Positions 26,917 through 32,797 of a stretch of DNA of 36,421 bases are shown one piece after another (within the stretch, counting starts at the first letter, position 1; every line of letters begins with the position of its first letter). Position numbers and translations under genes: made by a program. Below the pieces are notes generated by a model. The model was not told where the DNA came from, searched no databases, and saw only the letters and a list, made by a program, of their open reading frames with translations. Origin of the DNA: Fidelibacterota bacterium (GTDB lineage Bacteria > Fidelibacterota > Marinisomatia > Marinisomatales > UBA8229); NCBI GenBank assembly GCA_012964235.1, contig DTUJ01000168.1:1-36421 (forward strand), read 5' to 3'.

Positions 26917-28092
26917 ATGAAAAGACTTAAAATCAGCATATTCTCAATTTTACTCCTTACGGGATTTTCCTGTGCAAAGAAGAACCATGAGGGTTCTTTA
27001 TCTTTCATAGTTACATCGAATGTCAGATGTCAACTTGATCCCTGTGGGTGAAAAAAGAATCCCATAGGCGGTCTGCCTAGAAGAATGAAGTACATTGAAT
27101 CTGTAAAGAAGGAAGGGAAGAACCCTGTTATTCTTGATGCAGGAGATGCTCTATTTGAATCATCAAATACAATCATGAAACAAAACCTAGCTTCCTCAAA
27201 ATTTAAAGCGCAGTCATTAGTGAAGGGATATGAAGTTATTGGGTATGAAGCGATCAATGTAGGTGCATTTGATCTTGCAGCTGGCTACGAATTTTTAAAA
27301 ACTGTTTCCGATGGCACATCAATTCCGTTTTTGTCGGCTAATTTAGTTGACAAACAATCAGGGGAAAGAGTTTTTGATCCATATATTATCGTTGAACGAC
27401 CTCCTTTCAAAATTGGGATAATCGGAGTCACAAATTTGCTTCCTTCAAGTGTAACTGAATTAACCATGAAAAATTACCTGCAGATTGGGAAATCGTTGAT
27501 AGAAACGCTTAAGCGAGAAGCAAATATCATTGTAATGCTTGTCAATGCGGATAAAAAAGAAAGGGGAATCATCAAAAAGGAATTTGCAGAGGCAGATTAT
27601 ATCATCTTGAGCAGGGAAATCCAAAGAACACGCCAAAACCAAGCTCAGGGAACAGGTCCTTTTATTTATTCGCCAGGGAAGCAGGGTAAATATTTAGCGG
27701 TTATAGATTTAAACATTGTAAACCTGGATTCGCCGTTTGTAGATGTTTCTTATTATAAACAACAGGTAAAAAACACGGAGACACGGATAGCAAGGTACAA
27801 AAAAAAGGAACCGGAAAAATCATTTGAGGAAATTTATGCCAATCAACCGAATATTCTTCGAAACATTGATGTGTTAAGAAAACAGAAACATACAGCTAAG
27901 GATCAATTGGATAGGGCAATAAATCAAAGTGAATATAAACTTGTGTCTATGAGTAGAAAAATCGGGGATGATTTAGACATGCTGACTTTTGTTGATCGTG
28001 TATTCAAGAAAGAAAACGAAATCAAAGGTATTCCAAATCTACCTCCAGGGAAAAAACTAAAAAGTCCAATCAGATCATTGAAAAATTATTGA
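26917..28092 (+). CDS. Predicted selenoprotein: 5'-nucleotidase-like envelope lipoprotein with Cys-Gly-Sec motif
   Basis: The ORF track reports only 27085-28092. In the same frame the reading continues upstream through one TGA (27049-27051, residue 45) to ATG 26917. This adds a lipoprotein-type signal, MKRLKISIFSILLLTGFSC (Cys19), and the motif C38-QLDP-C43-G-Sec45-KKNPIGGLPRR. Proteins of the 5'-nucleotidase/UshA-like superfamily that I know have a DPCGC...GGLxRR motif here, so Sec replaces the second Cys. The rest follows that family (ILDAGDALF, INVGAFDL, PFLSANLVD), but the usual metal-site patterns (NDxHG, GNHEFD) are altered, so phosphatase activity is doubtful. A SECIS-like hairpin lies just after the TGA, and selA/selB are in the window. 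It totals 391 residues. The stop overlaps the rhodanese start. Pseudogene by TGA mutation is the alternative, but it does not explain the SECIS. Confidence 0.87.
27049..27079 (+). promoter_or_regulatory. UGA-Sec codon with bacterial SECIS hairpin
   Basis: TGA (27049-27051) is followed by a hairpin with stem TAGGC/GCCTA (27065-27069 with 27075-27079) and loop GGTCT, in which the outer G and T may pair. The stretch GGTCTGC (27070-27076) starts exactly 18 nt after the TGA. From memory, the E. coli fdhF SECIS has GGUCUGC at the same distance from its UGA, and its loop G and U contact SelB. Part of this sequence also encodes the Gly-Leu of the protein family's GGL motif, so some of the match could be forced by protein conservation. 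The paired stem is not required by the protein. Confidence 0.82.
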
Positions 28093-28583
28093 AAAGGATA
28101 TTTATCCAAAATTCGCTGTTTCAAGTTTTATTTTTTTTAATCATTTCTGTTGTAATTGGATTTGGAAGTAATTGGCTGAAGGATGATCCAATTCCCCTTT
28201 TTGCAGTAAAGTTAAAAATTGCCACTACTGATGACCTTCTGTCTGATATTGTAACTGAATCGGTATTAAGAGCCATTGGTTTAGATCAGGCACGGAAATT
28301 CCATAACGAGGGTGTAGTTTTTGTGGATGCACGGGATTTAGAGTATTATGAGGAGGGACATATACCTGGGGCTTGGAATAGCAACCATTTTATGGAATTA
28401 ATTTTCAGGTTGGATTCACTTCAGGGGAAAGATAGAAGTATAGTCACATATTGCGATGGAGATGATTGCGGGTCAAGTGAAGATCTTGCATATGACTTAC
28501 AGAATGAGGGATTTACAAAAATTTTTGTATTTGTCGGTGGATGGTCGGAATGGCAACAAGCTGGCTATTCCATTAAAAAATGA
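28089..28583 (+). CDS. Membrane-anchored rhodanese-domain protein
   Basis: This 164-residue protein starts at TTG 28089, overlapping the stop of the selenoprotein gene (TTGA). An N-terminal membrane helix (VLFFLIISVVIGFGSNWL) places the rhodanese domain in the periplasm. The domain has VFVDARDLEYYEEGHIPGAWN, the active-site loop YCDGDDCGSSEDLA and VFVGGWSEWQQAGY. The loop has the catalytic-position Cys and a second Cys five residues later (C-x5-C pattern), unlike the usual single-Cys loop. Rhodaneses move sulfane sulfur, and some bind selenium. It overlaps the next gene by 4 nt, forming a tight three-gene unit. Confidence 0.9.
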   Translation: MKRIFIQNSLFQVLFFLIISVVIGFGSNWLKDDPIPLFAVKLKIATTDDLLSDIVTESVLRAIGLDQARKFHNEGVVFVDARDLEYYEEGHIPGAWNSNHFMELIFRLDSLQGKDRSIVTYCDGDDCGSSEDLAYDLQNEGFTKIFVFVGGWSEWQQAGYSIKK

Positions 28584-29026
28584 GATTTATTACCCAAAGT
28601 TCAATTTTTATTATTTCATTTAGACTGATAATTGGAGGCATCCTTGTCTTTGCAAGTCTAGATAAAATATCCGCACCTGGAGAATTTGCACGGGATATTG
28701 CACATTACCATATTCTTCCACTGGGAACTGAAAATTTGTTAGCTCTTGTTTTACCATGGCTGGAACTAACCGTTGGGATAGGGTTAATCCTAGGTGTTTT
28801 TATAACTGGTGCGTCAATTTTGTCTATGACAATGATGGGAATGTTTATCATAGCAATTGGTTCCGCAATCTTGCGGGGATATAATATTGAATGTGGCTGT
28901 GGATTAAAAGAGGGGGAGATGGTTGGAGTTGGAAAAATTATTGAAGATTCAATTTACTTTTTACTTGCGTGGCTCATATATAAACGCAGCGGTAATTGGT
29001 TTGAAATATTGCCAAAGGCAGGTTGA
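28580..29026 (+). CDS. MauE/DoxX-like membrane protein
   Basis: This 148-residue protein has four hydrophobic helices. The start ATG overlaps the rhodanese stop (ATGA). The first helix region (RLIIGGILVFASLDKISAPGEFARDIAHYHILP) and PWLELTVGIGLILGVF are typical of the MauE/DoxX family. After the third helix comes the motif GYNIECGCGLKEGE, a Cys-Gly-Cys facing one side of the membrane. MauE is needed for disulfide formation in methylamine dehydrogenase, and related proteins are thought to handle thiol redox in the envelope. A redox link to the neighbouring rhodanese and selenoprotein is a reasonable inference. Confidence 0.82.
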   Translation: MRFITQSSIFIISFRLIIGGILVFASLDKISAPGEFARDIAHYHILPLGTENLLALVLPWLELTVGIGLILGVFITGASILSMTMMGMFIIAIGSAILRGYNIECGCGLKEGEMVGVGKIIEDSIYFLLAWLIYKRSGNWFEILPKAG

Positions 29027-29065
29027 CGGAAATATAATAGACTGGTAAATTCTGGTTCAATTTTT

Positions 29066-29137
29066 GCGGGAGTAGCTCAGTGGTAGAGCCCCACGTTGCC
29101 AACGTGGTTGTCGCGAGTTCGACCCTCGTCTCCCGCT
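29066..29137 (+). tRNA. tRNA-Gly (anticodon GCC)
   Basis: This is a full cloverleaf of 72 nt: acceptor GCGGGAG/CTCCCGC, D arm GCTC/GAGC, anticodon stem CCACG/CGTGG with loop TTGCCAA (anticodon GCC), and T arm GCGAG-TTCGACC-CTCGT. Discriminator T, no encoded CCA. It decodes GGC/GGU glycine codons. It lies just before a convergent minus-strand gene. Confidence 0.97.
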
Positions 29138-29144
29138 CATTTTT

Positions 29145-29981
29145 TCATTCTGAAAGAATTTCCTTGGTTCCATTTGGCGTTACGCCATCAATTTGATCCG
29201 GAGTGCCACCTAGTTTTTTAAATACTGATCGTTTCATATTTTCCCACATATTTTTTGTCCAGATCTTAAAAGAAAAAATATACATGTTTCGTGGAAAATG
29301 CTGGTCCCGTTCTACTGGGCAGAAAAATTGGGTTCTGGTATCCTTATACAAATCATATATCATCCATCCAATTGTGGTTAGTGGAACTGCGAGGTTCATA
29401 GCCTGATATGTCTTTCCTCCAGGTAAGAGGTCTCCAATTTGAGAGGCAATACTATTCACATCCATCAGAATTTCAACCATGGTTCCTACTAGAAAAATTC
29501 CGGTTGATGATAAAAATCCTTTTCGTATTGAGTTTTCAATCATTGTGAGGTCAGATTTAACCTCATTTATTTCAAGAAAATTGAGAGATAAAACAGAATC
29601 ACTGGATGTTGAAAGGAAAACGTGTGGCTTTTCCATTTTCATATCAAAGCGGATTTTTTCAAAAGGAAAGGTCTCGTCATTTTTTGTTATCAAAATCCCT
29701 CCCCGTTGTTCAAGGAGCTCTATCCGCCCTTGTAAAGAATAGCTTTTATAAAAAAGTTTTTGAAAATCATTATAAATAAAATAGACTCTTTTTAATGGTT
29801 CAGCCCGGTGTTTTTTGATATCAAAATCGTGAAAATACACTGAATCTGCTGATAATGAGTCAATCAATCCTATGTCTGTCAATCCATTGGTATAAACAAT
29901 GACATGGTTTACATCTGCAAAGAGGTAAACATTCCAGAAAAATGCAAATATGAGGATGAGGATGTGAAAGTAATGCTTCAT
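29145..29981 (-). CDS. Secreted protein of unknown function
   Basis: I do not recognise this 278-residue protein. It starts with a signal peptide (MKHYFHILILIFAFFWNVYLFA, cleavage before DVNHV). The first half is predicted beta-rich with many Tyr/Phe/Asp residues. Two hydrophobic segments lie around residues 155-170 and 190-210 (MNLAVPLTTIGWMIYDLY), so it may be membrane-associated. The C-terminal 70 residues are basic and aromatic (FSFKIWTKNMWENMKRSVFKKL). It is transcribed towards tRNA-Gly and divergently from the next gene, with a 45-bp shared upstream region rich in A/T. Codon use looks like that of its neighbours. Confidence 0.65.
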   Translation of the reverse strand: MKHYFHILILIFAFFWNVYLFADVNHVIVYTNGLTDIGLIDSLSADSVYFHDFDIKKHRAEPLKRVYFIYNDFQKLFYKSYSLQGRIELLEQRGGILITKNDETFPFEKIRFDMKMEKPHVFLSTSSDSVLSLNFLEINEVKSDLTMIENSIRKGFLSSTGIFLVGTMVEILMDVNSIASQIGDLLPGGKTYQAMNLAVPLTTIGWMIYDLYKDTRTQFFCPVERDQHFPRNMYIFSFKIWTKNMWENMKRSVFKKLGGTPDQIDGVTPNGTKEILSE

Positions 29982-30026
29982 TTTACCTTAATCTTATTAA
30001 CTTTACTGATTAAATAAAAACTCTAA

Positions 30027-30704
30027 ATGTTTCAAAACAGATATTTATTCATATTTTCTTTTTTTGCGGGAATTCTCTTTTCTCAGCCAAAATTTTCAAT
30101 TGGTATGGATGTGGGATATTATAAACCAGCAATGTCTGTTTCAAGTGAAAATCAACTCCCTCAAGCCTCTGGATTTTCAGCAGATGTCCTTCCAGGTTAT
30201 AGCATGTTCTATCAGTTCTTTCCAGGAGCAAGAGTAGGTTTTTCACATTCCTTTTCTATACACATAGACCAAACAAAATCTGGGACCCCGTTTTCCAGAA
30301 TTTTTTCCTATAGAATGTTCATTTTAGAAACATTCTTTTTGGCCCGGGAACGATTGGAATGGAATTTTTCCCTGGCACCCACATGGAATAAGGGGAGTAT
30401 TCACCTTGATGCTAAAGGAAATTTTACCGAATGGGACATTTTTTTAACTGGTTTTAATGATACACAGGGTTCTATTTCCGTAATTAGTTCAGATCAAATG
30501 ACAACTTACTGGTTCGGATTTGCCAGTTTTATTGGTTTAAGATATTATATCCGTTCCTGGTGCGCCATTGATATTAAAACCGGATTTATGAATAATTATT
30601 ATGACAACAAAAATTGGAAGTTTCAAGGCGAAAAAGTCGTTGGGCCTGAGATGACAATTTCTGGAGAACCGATTATTACAGTGAAAGTGATTTTTGGATG
30701 GTAA
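30027..30704 (+). CDS. Predicted outer-membrane beta-barrel protein, unknown
   Basis: This 225-residue protein has a signal peptide (MFQNRYLFIFSFFAGILFS, cleavage before QPKFS). The mature part alternates polar and hydrophobic residues with glycine turns (SIGMDVGYYKPAMSV, FGFASFIGLRYYIRSW) and ends in Trp (VKVIFGW), as expected for a small eight-stranded outer-membrane barrel with a C-terminal aromatic recognised by the assembly machinery. There is no family I can name. The next small gene begins almost at its stop, so the two are probably co-transcribed. Confidence 0.68.
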   Translation: MFQNRYLFIFSFFAGILFSQPKFSIGMDVGYYKPAMSVSSENQLPQASGFSADVLPGYSMFYQFFPGARVGFSHSFSIHIDQTKSGTPFSRIFSYRMFILETFFLARERLEWNFSLAPTWNKGSIHLDAKGNFTEWDIFLTGFNDTQGSISVISSDQMTTYWFGFASFIGLRYYIRSWCAIDIKTGFMNNYYDNKNWKFQGEKVVGPEMTISGEPIITVKVIFGW

Positions 30705-30706
30705 AA

Positions 30707-31051
30707 ATGAAAGTAATCATAGTCGTGGTTTTTATTCTTTTTTCTGTTACGAATGCCAAGCAAACAGAAAATGAGAGGAAAGAAAATCCTTGTAAATCTA
30801 CTTATATCAAAAAAGCACGAGAAGGCGGTTTACGGTCTTTGTCTATTTTTGAAATGCCTGTTTATTATTATGATGTGAGGCGATGTGAAGATGTGATAGA
30901 ATCCAATAAATTATTTGTGGATATTGAGCAGGAACAAATTACCGAAGATTTTACTCAAAGTAAACAGATGCGTAGTTGGACATCTACTTTCGCATATTGC
31001 ACAATCATTACATTAACTTCATTATATATGGATTTATTAATATCTAAATGA
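30707..31051 (+). CDS. Small secreted/membrane protein, unknown
   Basis: This protein has 114 residues from ATG 30707 (ATG 30698 is an alternative overlapping the previous gene). A signal peptide (MKVIIVVVFILFSVTNA) precedes KQTENE. The body has cysteines in NPCKS and RRCED, then an acidic helix, and a C-terminal hydrophobic stretch (FAYCTIITLTSLYMDLLI) that could anchor it. No homology is recognised. Its position right after the barrel protein suggests a partner role, which is inference only. Confidence 0.55.
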   Translation: MKVIIVVVFILFSVTNAKQTENERKENPCKSTYIKKAREGGLRSLSIFEMPVYYYDVRRCEDVIESNKLFVDIEQEQITEDFTQSKQMRSWTSTFAYCTIITLTSLYMDLLISK

Positions 31052-31162
31052 TTCAATAATAGGCCTGAATAATTAATTCCTTTTTAATTATCTTATTCCA
31101 GCGTTTGAATACTATTTCCTGGATTGGAAAAACTATTATCACCATGGTTAGATGAGAAATCG

Positions 31163-31390
31163 TTATAATTCATGGGTATCTTCTTCCGGGATAATATCAA
31201 GATCCCTGAAGATCAATTGAGAAATTTCCTTGGCAATATCATCTCCTTTGCAACCTTCGTTTATGAGTGCATCCCATGCTGTGTTCAGGATTGATAAATT
31301 ATCCTGATTACCAAAAAAATCATCCAATACTGAAATTGGAACATGAAAATCCCGTAAACGCTGATACCGATCAATATTTTTTGTTTCCAT
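31163..31390 (-). CDS. Small hypothetical protein (75 aa)
   Basis: This is a possible small protein on the minus strand, starting METKNIDRYQRLRDFHVP. The track's longer version (to 31453) adds an unlikely hydrophobic leader. The composition is coding-like (acidic, with predicted helices LNTAWDALINEGCKGDDIAKEIS) but there is no known family and no clear ribosome binding site. Without it, 31052-31536 would be a 485-bp gap in which I see nothing else. It lies between the barrel pair and the tRNA-Cys gene. Confidence 0.42.
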   Translation of the reverse strand: METKNIDRYQRLRDFHVPISVLDDFFGNQDNLSILNTAWDALINEGCKGDDIAKEISQLIFRDLDIIPEEDTHEL

Positions 31391-31536
31391 CAAAAGAATA
31401 TAGCCAATGAATATCTCTATTGATATAATTTTTGATTGGTGGAGAAGCATCACATTTGTATGATTGGAGGAAAAAAACAGAAGGTGTAAATTCTATCCCT
31501 TTATTAATATTGGAGGATAGTAAAACCAATATAATT

Positions 31537-31610
31537 GGCGTCGTACCCAAGTGGTTTAAGGGGGCGGTTTGCAAAACCGTTATTCACCGGTTCGAATCCG
31601 GTCGACGCCT
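31537..31610 (+). tRNA. tRNA-Cys (anticodon GCA)
   Basis: This is a full cloverleaf: acceptor GGCGTCG/CGACGCC, short D stem CCC/GGG, anticodon stem GCGGT/ACCGT with loop TTGCAAA (anticodon GCA), and T arm ACCGG-TTCGAAT-CCGGT. Discriminator T is as expected for bacterial tRNA-Cys. The next three bases are CCA, so the 3' end may be encoded, unlike the other three tRNAs here. tRNA-Leu begins 11 nt later, so they are surely one transcript. ORF 31535-31723 is a shadow of both. Confidence 0.96.
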
Positions 31611-31621
31611 CCATTTATAGT

Positions 31622-31706
31622 GCCCGGGTGGTGAAATTGGTAGACACAAGGGACTTAAAATCCCTCGCCCGTATAGGGCATGTCGGTTCAAGTCCGACCC
31701 CGGGTA
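31622..31706 (+). tRNA. tRNA-Leu (anticodon TAA)
   Basis: This is a class II tRNA of 85 nt. The acceptor GCCCGGG/CCCGGGT has one wobble end pair. The anticodon stem AGGGA/TCCCT has loop CTTAAAA (anticodon TAA). The long variable arm is CGCCCGTATAGGGCATG, and the T arm is GTCGG-TTCAAGT-CCGAC. Discriminator A, no encoded CCA. A short T-run (ACTTTTTTT) follows directly and may help termination. Confidence 0.96.
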
Positions 31707-31839
31707 CTTTTTTTAATAACTAGAAGAAACAATCCACTTTAAAAAGTATACAATACTTTTAATTTTGTCTAGAAGGATTCTTATTGAGTTAACATCGTTT
31801 GTGTTATTACGGATGATTAGATTGACGACCTTTCAGGGG

Positions 31840-31860
31840 CCCTATTATTTTTATAATGGG
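31840..31860 (+). other. Hairpin in the eda leader
   Basis: CCC(T)ATTAT-TTTT-ATAATGGG forms an eight-pair stem with one bulged T, ending 15 nt before the eda ATG. There is no U-run after it, so it is not a standard terminator. It overlaps a TATAAT hexamer (31852-31857). It may be a translational or processing element for eda, or chance in AT-rich DNA. The rest of the 169-bp gap between tRNA-Leu and eda shows nothing I can name. Confidence 0.35.
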
Positions 31861-31875
31861 TAACTTCAGCCAAAT

Positions 31876-32511
31876 ATGAACAGTCGTGAACATATTAAAA
31901 ATGATCTTTTAGAAAGAAAGATCAGCGCCATCATCAGAGCGGAAAATCAAAAAGTAGCTGAGCAGGCCATGCAGGCAGCAGTAGATGGTGGATTTAGAGT
32001 TGTAGAATTCACACTTACAACACCTGGAGCACTGAATCTGATTACCCAATTCAGAGAAAATAATGATCTAATAGTAGGTGCAGGTACCGTTATGTCATCT
32101 GCCCTCGCACAAGAAGCGGTGGGTGCCGGTGCTCAGTTCTTGGTTTCACCAGTCTGCAACATAAATGTAATACAAGAAGCGGTAAAACTGGATGTGGTCA
32201 GTATTCCGGGGACATTCACTGCCACAGAAATGGAAACTGCGCACCAAGCTGGTGCTGATCTTGTGAAATTGTTTCCAGCACCGGCGAATGTGGCAGAATA
32301 TATCCGCTTTATCCTTGCACCTCAACCTTATCTCAAAATATTCCCTACATCCGGAGTTAATCTAGACAACATGATGGATGTTCTGGATTCCGGTGCGGCA
32401 GGTATCGGTTTTGTAAGACCGTTGTTCGATCCGGAAACGATCCGCAACAAAAACTATGATAAAATACGACAACGAGCTGAGGCAATTGTGGAACGTCTGG
32501 CTTCTCTTTGA
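31876..32511 (+). CDS. eda: KDPG/KHG aldolase (2-keto-3-deoxy-6-phosphogluconate aldolase)
   Basis: This class I aldolase cleaves KDPG to pyruvate and glyceraldehyde 3-phosphate (Entner-Doudoroff pathway and uronate degradation) and often also KHG. The Schiff-base lysine is K131 in DLVKLFPA, and the catalytic Glu is in VVEFTLTTPGA. GAGTV, SIPGTFTATEME, FPTSGVNLDN and the phosphate-binding GAAGIGFVRPLF are all present. At 211 residues it is full length. There is no kdgK, edd or uronate gene next to it, so it stands alone between a tRNA pair and a probable acquired segment. No clear Shine-Dalgarno site. Confidence 0.94.
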   Translation: MNSREHIKNDLLERKISAIIRAENQKVAEQAMQAAVDGGFRVVEFTLTTPGALNLITQFRENNDLIVGAGTVMSSALAQEAVGAGAQFLVSPVCNINVIQEAVKLDVVSIPGTFTATEMETAHQAGADLVKLFPAPANVAEYIRFILAPQPYLKIFPTSGVNLDNMMDVLDSGAAGIGFVRPLFDPETIRNKNYDKIRQRAEAIVERLASL

Positions 32512-32539
32512 AGCCTACCTTTCCGTTTCGTCGCAATTG

Positions 32540-32560
32540 GGCTCATAACCCGATGGGTGG
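32540..32560 (+). repeat. 21-bp direct repeat, copy 1 (initiator-tRNA-like)
   Basis: This 21-bp sequence (beginning GGCTCATAACCCG) is repeated exactly at 34776-34796. Its GGGCTCATAACCC core equals the anticodon arm of an initiator tRNA-Met (anticodon CAT). A small palindrome (TGGATAATTATCCA, 32558-32571) overlaps its end. No complete tRNA can be folded around it. It may be an attachment-site remnant or a dispersed repeat. Confidence 0.7.
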
Positions 32561-32576
32561 ATAATTATCCAGTTAT

Positions 32577-32786
32577 GGGGGATTTTTTGGTGAAAAACAA
32601 AGTGGATTTATTAAATTTAGAATTGCTAATCTTGTTACCGATGGCAAGATAATTAGATTTGCAAGAATGAAAGCTTTTGATATGATAGATAATGATGCAA
32701 ATTTAAGTAAACCTGTTAATAAATTAATCAAAGAAAGATTTAACTCGGAGTATTTAAAACTTTTCTTAAAAACAACTGTTAATTAA
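32577..32786 (+). pseudogene. recG: 3' fragment of recG (ATP-dependent DNA helicase)
   Basis: An open frame ending at TAA 32784-32786 encodes about 69 residues beginning GGFFGEKQSGFIKFRIANLV. This matches the RecG C-terminal segment (GDFFGxxQSGxxxF.xAxLVxD in the family) up to its natural end, including the AR..AFDMI....LSKP pattern. Everything N-terminal of the FFG motif, including the whole helicase core, is missing, and an in-frame TAA lies upstream (32562), so this is a truncated remnant. It begins 17 nt after repeat copy 1 and ends one base into the track's start of the S9 peptidase gene. The likely explanation is that a donor segment broke inside recG. It was absent from the ORF track. 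Confidence 0.75.
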
Positions 32787-32797
32787 TGGAGAAAAAA

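Noticed and set aside
27085-28092. ATG 27085 as the true start of the 5'-nucleotidase-like gene
   Set aside because: It would remove the signal peptide and the family's CGx...GGLxRR motif, has only a poor ribosome binding site, and leaves the upstream in-frame coding sequence and the hairpin unexplained.
26908-28092. Interpreting the TGA as a plain nonsense mutation (pseudogene)
   Set aside because: The frame stays open for 336 further codons with family motifs, the downstream gene is still coupled to its stop, and a matching SECIS hairpin is present in a genome with selAB.
31530-31535. TATAAT as a -10 box for the tRNA-Cys/tRNA-Leu transcript
   Set aside because: It ends 1 nt before the mature tRNA 5' end, so transcription would begin inside the tRNA.
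31535-31723. ORF of 62 aa over the tRNA pair
   Set aside because: It is translated from tRNA-Cys and tRNA-Leu; peptides such as GSNPVDAS and VVKLVDTRDLKSL are typical tRNA shadows.
31822-31857. TTGACG and TATAAT as a sigma-70 promoter for eda
   Set aside because: The gap between the hexamers is 24 bp, too long for a standard promoter.
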